NCBI GenBank assembly: GCA_949126835.1
Contig: OX421494.1
Location: forward strand, 3,727,201-3,791,200
Length of the DNA stretch: 64,000 nucleotides
Source of the DNA: Anisus vortex
Lineage: Eukaryota; Mollusca; Gastropoda; Planorbidae
Direction of reading: 5' to 3'
Below are positions 26,801-37,100 of this stretch, piece by piece; positions within the stretch are counted from its first letter, which is position 1, and every line of letters begins with the position of its first letter. The notes under the pieces were generated by a model, which saw only the letters and a program-made list of their open reading frames with translations, searched no databases and was not told the origin of the DNA. The position numbers and the translations under genes were made by a program.

Positions 26801-28057
26801 TAAAACTAGTTAAGAGCAGGTTGGTTTGAAATACAGTGGTTGCCAACTCAGGATTGCAGGGTTTTTTCTTCTTTGAGCATGTTAATGAATCCAATGTGAG
26901 GCAAAGTGATGCAGCAGACATAGATGGTTTTATTGAAACACTTTTTCTGCTTTTGGCTGATGGTACTTCATACAATTAGTTTTTTATGCTTGTACAAGGT
27001 TAAGCTTAACTTTTTCTTTTATAACCTTCAACAATATCCAAAGATAACATTAGACTACATAAATAATTTGATATTTACTTTAAAGGTAATTAATTTTTGC
27101 CACTGTTTTTAATCTGACCTGCTGCATTAAATTGTCAAGTTTTATTTTAAAAACTGTAAGCATTCTCATGTAAAGTGAATTTAAAATTTGATCACAACCT
27201 ATTCATAAAGAATTAGATAATGTGTAATTGCACTGGTCTTGGTAACTTTTAACTTCAGTGCTTTAAAAAAAAAAATAAACAAAATTAATAGCATATAATC
27301 TAATTCTTATTGTATGCTTGCTGGTCAAATTTTGCCACTAAAAGGCTTGTGTGTTCATCCAAAGAAATGTTGTAGCTTTTATTTTTATGTTCTGTTTTTT
27401 TTTTATTTACCAAAAGCTTTTAAGTTCTAATTAAATCTTCAAATTGTGTGACCAAGAAAAAGATCTGTAAAAGTTTGCTTTTGATTTTGTTTGCTGTTTT
27501 GTTTTATTTTTGTTTTTGGGAGTTTTAGAACATGATGTTAAGACTGATTAAAATAGTATTTTATAATAAATAAAGAGGTTCAAACAAAAGTTTGTTTTGT
27601 TTCATTGTGCACCACTACAGAGATGACAAAAACTACACAACACACTCTACAGTTTCTCTTCTACTTCCTTGTATAGATTGCACACAAGTTGTAGGATACG
27701 ATTGTCTGATTCTCTTAACATTTTATGCTGCTAGTTGCGTCCTATCTGTAATAAAATCACAGTATTTGTTGTACATTGTTGTCAGGTGTTATTCACGGCA
27801 GTTTTTTGATAATGCTCTTTCCTAAATAAAAAAGCGAATACATTTTACTTTCGGTCAGAAGCTGAAATAAATTTCTTTTATTAAAAGTCCTAAAAAACTA
27901 AATTGTATTCCTTTATACCATTTGGATGTGAATATTTTGAGTAAATGTAAAAAAAAATTCTAACAGATTCTTGATTTCTTTAACAGGTCAATCAAATTAC
28001 GGTAAAGCGCAAAAGAGAGGCGCAGCTCATGGAGGCTATCATCCTTACAATCGCTAG
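17827..28057 (+). CDS. hnRNP A/B-D type RNA-binding protein, two RRMs (9 exons)
   Basis: Coding exons: 17827-17969, 21928-21968, 22058-22185, 22302-22454, 22565-22696, 23960-24068, 24168-24356, 26695-26727, 27987-28057. Phases agree and give 332 residues. Order of parts: acidic N-terminus (1-47); RRM1 from about 49 (RNP2 VFVGGL, RNP1 SRGFGFVVF); RRM2 from about 131 (RNP2 VFVGRL, RNP1 RRAFCFVEF); RGG-rich stretch (~209-238); Gly/Tyr-rich tail; C-terminus GGYHPYNR with a PY-type nuclear-import look. Tandem RRMs plus an RGG/GY tail place it in the hnRNP A/B, D, squid group. These bind nuclear pre-mRNA and mRNA and act in splicing, export and mRNA stability. The exact orthologue is not settled. 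Exon 8 is only 33 nt. The start follows the first ATG, in [13 protein letters not shown]. Confidence 0.95.
18350..18484 (+). mobile_element. LINE family A 3' end, in intron 1 of the hnRNP gene
   Basis: Begins in the decayed C-terminal codons (AACATCATTTAAAACATT), then the hairpin with GACGC and GCGTC arms and the tail ATGTATAAGATAAG. Same strand as the host gene. Confidence 0.85.
18485..21330. other. hnRNP intron 1 interior, nothing further recognised
   Basis: AT-rich intronic sequence with several TAGGCCTA palindromes (for example near 18669, 19269, 19640, 19988, 20203). No exon or mobile element could be supported apart from those listed at either side. Confidence 0.6.
21340..21560 (+). 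mobile_element. SINE B copy, degenerate, in hnRNP intron 1
   Basis: tRNA-like head GGGCACAGTGGCAGTATGCT with a decayed B box (AAGTTTAAATCC), followed by the family body GGTGAAGGCTAGG. Its body resembles the copy at 37575. Boundaries approximate. Confidence 0.65.
23065..23113 (+). other. Candidate poison exon in hnRNP intron 5
   Basis: A 49 nt GC-richer island in an AT-rich intron. It is preceded by a pyrimidine-rich acceptor (CCACTTTCCTGCAG) and followed by a possible donor (GAG|GTACCA). Intron 5 is phase 0. Inclusion would read twelve codons ending in TGA at 23098-23100 and is not a multiple of three, so it would truncate the protein after RRM2. No transcript evidence is available here. Confidence 0.4.
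25048..26406 (-). mobile_element. piggyBac-type transposon remnant in hnRNP intron 7
   Basis: Bounded by TTAA at 25048-25051 and 26403-26406, with inverted ends TTAACCCTTTGCTTCTT and (reverse complement of the right end) TTAACCCTTTGCTCCTT. On the minus strand around 25500-25580 a conceptual peptide [15 protein letters not shown] appears, matching the YNKxMGGVDxxD signature of piggyBac transposases. A further piece, [13 protein letters not shown], lies at about 25620-25660. Stops and deletions elsewhere show that it is dead. TTAA target duplications are diagnostic for piggyBac. Confidence 0.9.
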
Positions 28058-29075
28058 GCAGGGTAGATATTTCTATTATTTATTGTTAAATGCCCCCGTC
28101 ACTTCTTGCCTTTGTTGAGTACAGTGCAGAGCTCTCTCTGACTAGATTTCTTGGTTCACATGGTCTGCACTGTTATCAATATGGGCACTTTGTGTAGACA
28201 GTTGGCTTGCACATAAGTGTCTCTTGAAGTGATTCTTTTTTGTAAAAGGGCTTGATTGATGACATTTTTTTGTTAATGTAATTTTTTAAAACCATTCTTG
28301 AAACTATAAGTGACCATCAAGCAGGTCAATTGATTGCTTTCCTGCCCTTTTACAGTTAGTAAGGAAGATTGCACCTGTAGCTCTTTTTTTTTTTCAGTTG
28401 GTTGTAGTCTTATGTAGTAGACATGAGTCTGATGTAGGCAATATAGTTGTAGTGATTGTATTACAATGGGACGTATTCTAGCAGTGCATACAATTAAACA
28501 AGTCTCTTATTCTTATATGATAAAAAAAGCTATTATATATTGCCTGCATTGAATTTGTTTGACTTTGTATGTGTATTTGGTTGTAGATCAGCTGCTTGAT
28601 TGTAGATAATTGGCCTTTCATTTTGTTATTTAGCTAGTGCTTTTTTTTTTACCTGGAGACACACATCAAAGAGCATATGTTGAATATGTATGGATACATG
28701 CAAGAAAATGTCCACAATCAAGACATGATTTTATACAGCTAAGACACTAAATGGATGGCCTGTTATTTTATCATGTACTTCTTATTGGCATTTATTATTT
28801 GTTGTTTTCATGTCATTCATGTATAAAATCTATTGGTCGACAGGTCGAAAGGCTTGTGGACAAGTTACTGTATAATTGGCAATGAGTCAGTTTTAACATT
28901 AGATTTGACTTTTTTTTTCTTTCTTTTCCTTTCAGATTACTAGCAACTTGTGGATGATGTTGTTCATGTGTTTGTGAAGATAACAAAATGGATTTTTTTG
29001 TGGATTTTTATCATTTTATGTAATTTCATTTCTATATGTTTTACTGTATTAAAATGATCATCTTTTTAATAATTT
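28058..29075 (+). other. 3' UTR of the hnRNP gene with a possible UTR intron
   Basis: Directly after the stop (28057), CAGG|GTAGAT at 28059-28068 could be a donor. A strong acceptor with a long pyrimidine tract ends at 28935 (TTTTCCTTTCAG). The sequence ends with a possible ATTAAA signal near 29050. Joining exon 8 (ends 26727, phase 1) to 28936 would instead give the alternative ending Asp-Tyr-stop. Both forms are inference from splice signals. Confidence 0.5.
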
Positions 29076-30119
29076 TGTTGTTGATTGATTAGATTTGTCC
29101 ATAGTTGTATGCTTTGGAAATGTTTTAAAAATATGTTCTCTAGCATTACTTTGTCAATACAGACATTAGAAGTACTTAAAAACCTGTCACAAATACTTGA
29201 AATATAATATAAGCTCTATAGTTCATCAAACATTTATTATACACTTACAGTGCACATTCAGTGTTGTGGCATTATTCACCTTGTCACTTGTCAATAAGTA
29301 ACTGGCCTTCCCCCTCCCCCAAAAAAAAAGGAAAAATATTTGTCTGACTATCATTGGAATACTGGTATAATAAAATGCTCATAATAATTTAGGTAATTTA
29401 TTAGTATTCAAATTTAAAAAATATCCTAATAAAATGTTTAAAAATAAATGAAACATTGACTTTACATACTTTAATTTCAATTTAATGAACAGTGTTATCC
29501 CTTTATATATCTTGATTAGGACATATAATAAATCACCTAGACATACCTAATGTACTGTGCCCACATCACCACCACTTGAACTAGATAATTAAATTAATAA
29601 TCAAATTGATAATAATATATTACTTGATTTTTGCAAAAATTTCTTTACTGGTACTTAATAAACATAATTTGTTGGCATCTCTGCCTTACATCAGTGGATT
29701 CAACTTATTTGAAGGTTTTTAAATTAAAGGCTTTCTGATAAATACCATAAAACATTGTAATCATTATTGTCACTAAAAATAAAATCTTGAGTTCCACAAG
29801 TAACAGATGTAACTGTTATAGCCCCCAAAACTTTATTTACATTGCCTGACCCAATTGCATCAATAAACTTAAGGAACAAATGTAAGGTTTTTAGCAGGTG
29901 ATTGCATAATTTACAGAACAATAAAGACAAAAAGATACCGTACTGAAATCTTACAAAAAACATGAATTTAAGAAAATGTGAAAATCTGGAAAATGTCTTT
30001 CCACACAGAAAAGTGCCAACCTAATTACTGTTAGTAGTGGGGTAGTGTTAGTCAGAAATAAAACAAATTCATGAAAAATACCTAACCCAAACTAAAAATG
30101 CAAAGTGATAATAAATGAT
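29076..30119. other. Intergenic between the convergent hnRNP and RNF181 genes
   Basis: AT-rich and without a supportable gene. The open frame at 29724-29963 (minus) shows no protein-like composition. I see nothing else. Confidence 0.5.
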
Positions 30120-30975
30120 CAATTTTCTTGGAATCCACATATTGATGAAATAATTAAAAATAACAAAAATATTGTTTCATTCATTTCACAATTGCCTAAG
30201 TCATATTTTCATGTTATGAGAAAACTAAAAAAACTGAATATCGTTGGTATTACTTCATACTTCTGTTATGTTACTTTGGTTTAATTTGTAAAAAAAAATG
30301 ATTTCTGATTGGTTTAAGGCGATTAGTCATATAATAGAAGATGATGTAAACAATACATTTCAACTCTTCAAACTCAAAACCCCCCCCAAAATGATTTAGG
30401 CGATTGTGAAATGACCATGACAATTCATAAAAAGGAGCTATTCAAATGAAATAATAATAACATGAAACAAAAATGCTATCACACATTAGTTAGACTTATT
30501 CTAAAGAAAACATTTTAATTTAAACAATTTCAGAAAAGAGCTGCAAGGTTTATTACAAGTAAATATTCACTTTATTCACAACTGACAAGAGTAACACTAA
30601 TAGTAGTAATAGTAAATCACTAAACCTAGAAACACTAGAAGTAGAAGACAGAAGGGCAAAGAGTATGCACAAAGCATTATTAAACTCTAATTTAGAAATA
30701 CTACACAATAACAATCTGTTGCAATGCTCAGATAAACATTATCCCTTATGCGAGAACAAATGCAAATAAGTACTCTTTTCTTTGCCACTGGCATCGGTCA
30801 TGGAATGGGTTGCCTGAACAAACTAGGAAAACCACTATCTTAACATCATTTAAAACACTAATAAAATTTAAAAATACAAGATTAGACTTGGACCATGGAT
30901 GAGCTTTGGATGCAATAATCAATATTTCAATTCAATAATTTTCTTTATATAAGGAGCGTTTTTAACAGGTAGGAT
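30120..30975 (+). mobile_element. LINE family A, longer 5'-truncated copy
   Basis: Decayed coding sequence with a conceptual SWNPHIDEIIK near 30130 (a block typical of LINE reverse transcriptase C-terminal regions), FQKRAARFIT near 30530 and the WNGLPEQ-like segment near 30800. It ends with a degenerate AATAATC...GGAGCG hairpin at 30910-30962. It shows that family A is a protein-coding LINE and not only a tail repeat. The 5' boundary is uncertain. Confidence 0.7.
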
Positions 30976-31129
30976 GAAATATCACTACAGTAAAGTTAGT
31001 GGTATGGTACCCGGTACACTAAGTCACTAAGTAAAGTCAATGAAATGAACACCAATGTAAAGTTTGTACATAAAATTGTATTATTTGTATTTGTAAACAT
31101 GACTGTGGTACCTAAGTTGTATTGCTGTA

Positions 31130-34100
31130 TCATCCAAACATTGAGTCATGTAGACTGTTCAGTTCATGTTCTCTTTGCTTGGCACGTGCCTGGTGATATG
31201 AATAATGGCATATATTATATTATATAATATATTATAATTTATTGGTTGAGAATATTAATGTTTTATTTCTATCATATTTTTATAACAGTGATACTGGTAC
31301 TGGTACTTGAGTTTGCTATTTGGTTTGGATTCACTATAAATTAGTTTTTCCTGCGTCTTCTTTAAACTACTAAAACTAAAAGTGTCACCTTTTGTATTAT
31401 TATGATGGGAAGTTTTTTTAACGTAACGGTGGAGTCTTATCATTCTATTTTTCCAAAAAATAGAAATCAGAACTTTGTAATTCTCTGCTGGTGATTGAAA
31501 TTTTAATGCAGGGTGGAAATAGAAATGCATTCAATGAAAATATGAATGCAAAAAAAAAAATGGCCAGGAAAGATAACTAGTGAAAATTGTTTAATTAGGG
31601 ATGTAAAACGAAAACAGACTGAATGAGGGTCTATTTGTAGCGTTATGTTTGTGTGCGTGTGTTATTCTAATGAACATAGCTTGGTAAGCTGCAGTTGTTT
31701 TTTTATCACTTCAATAAAGAACTATTTATTTTCCGCATATACATACATAGGCCTAATAATAACAAAAGAAACACACAAAAAGACATGGGGGGGGGGGGGA
31801 ATTGGTTTAAAGTTAAAGTCAGACTTCTAGAAGTTACTAGAACCTAGAATCGGTTTTGAAAAAAAACACAGAAACATCCTGAGATATAAACTTATACTAA
31901 TGGTTTGGTATTTATTGATTATTTTATTTAGGATTTGATTCTTGATTAGAATTGACCAATGAAATGGTTAATAATTAGTGAATTAGTGGTTTGTTGAGGC
32001 ATCATAATTTACCTGATGTTTTTTGTATTCTTCATACTGTGGATCATCTGTTGGTAGTTCAAGCCTGCACATGGGACAAGAGTTTACCTGCCATTTTGTG
32101 AAAAGCATGAAGCAGTTATATTTAAATTGAATATTTCATCTGATCTTCATAGACTAACTTTGACCCTGCATATAGCTAGATTCCTAGATCAAAAGTGTTA
32201 ATTTCTGAGTAAAATACAAGTTAGATTTATGGGTCCATGATACTTAATGATAGGATTGCGTGGTTAACACTTTATTAAAAACATGCTATAACTATAACTA
32301 TAATTTATAAATATGGTAGTTTGACTGGCATTTTTTTTTAAAATCACTGGTGTGCACAATTTGAATGCAGAATCCCACACCAGCTAATCAGATTTTTATC
32401 ATTGGACCCCAACTATAGAAACAACTAGGTCCAAACTGTTCTTGTCACAGCCTTTTAGTCAGGACAAGGCTAAAATTTAAAAATGATTAAATGTATCAAT
32501 TAATAATGCCCAAATATCGCTACTATAACTATAAGAGTTTTTACTAAAGTAGAAGTAACTGATCCACAAAAAAGCATAACTTAATAATAACACACTATTC
32601 TTATTCCATATGCAGATTGCAAGAATAGGCACATACACGTTCTTTCTTCCAGAGTGGCATACAATGGGTTGCCTGAACATACCAGGAAATACAATAACAT
32701 AACATCATTTAAGACAAATCAATATGCAAGACTAAACTGAAACCACAGATAAGCGTAGGATGCAATAATCTTCTGTAAGGAAGGAACATCTGTAGCATAA
32801 TACTTTTTTTTTTTACTATACTATATATGAAGAGTTTAAATTCAAAATGCTGTATATCCATTTTTGTGGAATTGAGATAATTGAACTTTTTTGCCACACA
32901 ATTATGACTTAAATTTTTGGAAAACTAATTGTCATTTAAGGTATATATACATAAAGTATATCAGATTAGGGTAATAATAAAAATGTAAGTAAATAAAAAA
33001 AAAATATATTTTTGTTTTTAAATTTGTATTTACTTTCAAAGTGCTGTATATCCAATTATTACTTAACAACAAAATGCTGTATATCCATATAAAATAGATA
33101 AATCTCCTCGTACCAGATATTATAGAAGGTTAATTAAATCAAAAATACCTAAACATCTTAGTAATTAATTGTATCTGAATAATTCTGTATATGTGTCAGC
33201 ATAAGTGTAGCCACATGTGGTGGTGTGGTGTGGGGGGGGGGGCGCTTCACCCCCACCCCTACCATGGTCAAAAGTCCCCATTTTGCATTACGTGCCCCCC
33301 CCTCCCAAGTCGAGTTCACTATCTGCCCCTAACAGAGTTTTTTCCCCTCACTACCTCACATCCCTGGCTGCGCCACCGTGTTTTGTTAATATTTTAATGA
33401 GAATGGTACAATGTAAACAATTTACTAGTCAAGTTATTTGTGAGGTAATTTATTAAGTTTTAAAATTCATGATTGTGACTTAAAATTAATTTAGGAAGTT
33501 TTAATTTAAAAAAATAAGGCAAAATACAATGTTTTATTATGCATTATGCTACAACACAACTATTTTATTTAATATTGAATGTTTAAAGAAAAAAAATGTT
33601 CAGAAAACAAAAAAGTTAACTATCATCTTCACTAGATTGAGCAGTATCTTCTCTAGTATCTTTCAATAGTGTCTCATATTGTGTGAGTATTGTGTCCTCT
33701 GCACCTGCAACATTTAGGAGACGAAGAACATCTCTCTTTTTAGCATGCTTCACGCAGTTTTTTGGTGCTAGGACGCTTGGTTTAAAAGTGTCCCATTTCT
33801 TCCCCTTCTTAAGTATGCTATGGGAGGTTGGCTCAGAATGATAGCTGCATTGGGCTATTTCCAGATGATCAGAATTGATGATTACTTTCTTAGCATCACT
33901 TATTTTAAATGTTTTCACACATTTCTTTACTTCTGCTTTGAAGTCTAAAGCTGACCAATCCTGGCCATAAACAAACACTTTGCCATGTTGGCTGAGAATG
34001 TCTCTGTAGTCATCAGGTTTCAGGATCTGCTCACGGTTCTTGATATCCTGCTGAACCCGACCAAACACTCTGTCTGCTGGAAGGTAGGAATGCCCTCGTT

Positions 34101-37100
34101 CAGGGAAAGTATGAGTTATGAGCAGATTCCTAAAATATTGCTTTTTCAGAGAAAGAAGCATTGACCCCATGTTTATGTTCTTGTTTTGTCCATAGCAGGA
34201 ATCAGAAAATAGGCGAAGAACTGAAGCATTAGAACATGCATCAAACGTATTTTTAGTTAAAAGATGCTGTAATGCAGAACAAACCATGTTGGAGTCTTTG
34301 CTATTTTCACATTCCAGCCAGGTAAAGAAGTGAATGTCATTTAAACATTGTGTCTGGTTGCCCCTGTGCACAACAATGCCTAGCACATAAAGGTAGAGTT
34401 GCCGAGAATAGTAGGCTTCTCCTATAGGCAGCTTTGGTAAAACAAGATTCTCCATCATATCAAAACAGATAGTCATCTCATTGGGCTGTATATCATTGAG
34501 AAGGCTGTAAAACTTTCGTGCCTTTCTTCGATGGAGGATGTATAGAGCTGTTTTGGTCTGTTTTGAGGCATCACTGAGAGTTATATTTTTCATTGCCAGT
34601 TTAAATGAATGGCAAGTTGAGCATGTGTCAGTAGCAGGATGACCAAAGCCAAGATTAAAATTATACATAAAAATACCATAGTAAAAATGATATCCCACAA
34701 TCAACTGCTCTTTATCTTTGTTAAGTTGTAGGTAAAGTTCATGCATACGTTTGATATTTAAATCAGAAGGAAGATATTTTTGAACTGGAGCACCCTTTCT
34801 TCCATAGTGACTGGCTCTACAGGTAAATGTCTGGATATGCTTTTTACAGCATCTCTCTTGTCTGCATAGGCCATTAATTTTCTGTTTCCTCCTCTTTTTT
34901 CTGGTCTGGTTGTCCCATGTTTAAACCAGTGTTTGGCAATCCTCAAAACTCTGTCTGGCTTTATTGCTGAAAGTAGAATAATAATAATAAGATAAATATT
35001 TTTCTAATCAATTAATTATTTGTTATATTCCCTAAATCAGAAAAATACTATAATAAAAGAAAAAAAAAAGGCGTAACAAGTAATACACAAAGAATTTCCA
35101 AGCAGTGTGAATATTTAGCATATAAAATTATTTAAATGTAGTAGAATTAATGGTACACTTACACAATGCAGAACAAAATGAGGCCTGACAAACTTGTAGC
35201 TTAATTCCCTTACTGGTTAAGAAGTACTTAATGGTCATACTTCTGGACTTTTTCCTGGCATCATCTTGTACTCTGGCTCTTTTAATAGTGTCCACTTCAA
35301 GCATTGACAAAATAGCTGCATCTTGTGACACTTTGTCTGATTGCTGGTAAAAGTTAGTATGAACTGTCAACAAGTCCTCTGGTGTTATTTCTCGTGCCTG
35401 AAAAGTCAAACATTTTTTAACTAGTTAATCCATCATCATATTTATAGAACTGTTGGCTATATAATTTACAAATTATAATAAATATTGCAATATTCAATAG
35501 GGTGGATGATTTATAATACATTTAGTATCATTTAGTTTAGTTTTAGGCTTTAGGCCTATTAATACTATTATTTCACCATTTTTAAAGAAGAAAAAAACTA
35601 TGACTTATCAGACTTTACTGACTTCTTATATGTTAAAACTACGGTAGGCCTAATTTAATTATTATCATTTTATTGAAACTTGTATAAACGATACCTAATT
35701 CCATTAAAAAAGACTATAAAGCCTACGTAATTGCAGCTCTAGTGTAAGTGTAGTGGTTTAATAAAACGTCTAAGCGTGTGCTATTATAGTCCTAATAATA
35801 ATACTAATTAGTAATCTAATTAGGTCAGATAAATAAACGTTAACACTCACCTTGCAGAAGCCTGTAACGTGATTACATGATAAAGAAGGAATCTTGCCTC
35901 CACTAGAATGACGAAATGCTTTTTCTTCTTCTCGTGTTGAACATTGTCTCTTTCTTTTACGTGAAATAGGAGATAAGACAACACTTTCATCTAGTCCATC
36001 GTAATCCGCCATTTTTATTATCGCGGCTTTGTGGAATTAGTTGCGCTTGCGCAGAAGTAGCTTACATTTGCCACGGATTGGTCAAAATAAACACCGCACT
36101 TTGATAATAAACAAAAAGCTCCATACCGTGTTTTGAAAATAAAACTATTTTTAGACATAGAAATATATAAGGATATACCTCGTTTAGAAAATAATTGAAA
36201 ACAATATCTGTTAGGTCCTTGAATACTTAAAAAAAAACACTTAGTTTTCTATGTTTTTTCGAAAATGGCGCATACCGCGTTTTGAAAGTAAACTCTTCAT
36301 ATACTATGCAAGAAAAAACAACATAGGGAATATTGACAGAGATAAAAACAAGTTTTTGCTATTTTATTCTAATCATTTAAACTGATGTTCTCTATTTTAA
36401 ACTTTTTTTAAACAATGATGAAAAACTTTAAAACACAACATCCACAGATAACCAATTTTGCTGATTAAATCTATTCTTGTTATAGGTCTGTCACAAAATT
36501 ATTCCAGCTTTTGTATAAATTTAATGTTCCAGTATCTCATAGACCATGGAATAACCTTTCAAATACAATTAGACAGATTCAAATCTCTAAGTATTAAATG
36601 CTAATGACAAATGATATTACCGTACCTTTCCTAGCCATGGTAATATACAGCCACTATGAAACTGATGCTTGCATGGCAAAAGTTTTGTTTCATCCTCTTC
36701 ATCAAATTCCATCAGACAAATCGGACACTTTTTACCTAAAGCTAAGAAACAATCACAGTGCATTGAATGAAATGGCTATTACCGGGTACTATAGCTTAAA
36801 CAACTTTGTCTAAGGCAATAAATGTACAAGTAAAATAAATAAACATCATCAATGATATAGTTTGTCAATTATAATCTTTTTTAGATTTTTTTTTCCTGAA
36901 TATACAAGACTAGTGAGATGATCAACCATGAAAATCTTGAACACTTATGCACATGGCTACCTCTTTATTGAGGCATGGAGCCTCCCGGCTGTGCAATGAG
37001 ACCCCGGACACACAGCTGGGGCTGTCCCCCATGCATTAGCCCACTGGTGTGCTCTTGATGCAAGCATATCGGTTGTTTCCACACTTCGCCGATGATGAGG

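Larger units (their letters stand above)
32824..36303 (-). mobile_element. DNA transposon (~3.5 kb) with inverted ends and subterminal repeats
   Basis: The left end reads TATATGAAGAGTTTA from 32824. The right end, reverse complemented from 36303, reads the same 15 bases, and similarity continues for about 40 bases with mismatches. A subterminal motif like CAAAATGCTGTATATCC recurs at about 32843, 33037 and 33070 on the left. On the right it recurs inverted (ATACCGTGTTTTGAAA, ATACCGCGTTTTGAAA) at about 36124 and 36272. Between them lies a three-exon transposase-like gene on the minus strand. Flanks ACTATACTA and CTATGCAAG give no clean target duplication. It sits inside RNF181 intron 3, same strand. 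Superfamily not recognised. Confidence 0.75.

Noticed and set aside
27592..27825. 77-residue frame in hnRNP intron 8 as an alternative terminal exon
   Set aside because: No matching acceptor in a compatible phase could be supported, and its composition is not RNA-binding-protein-like.
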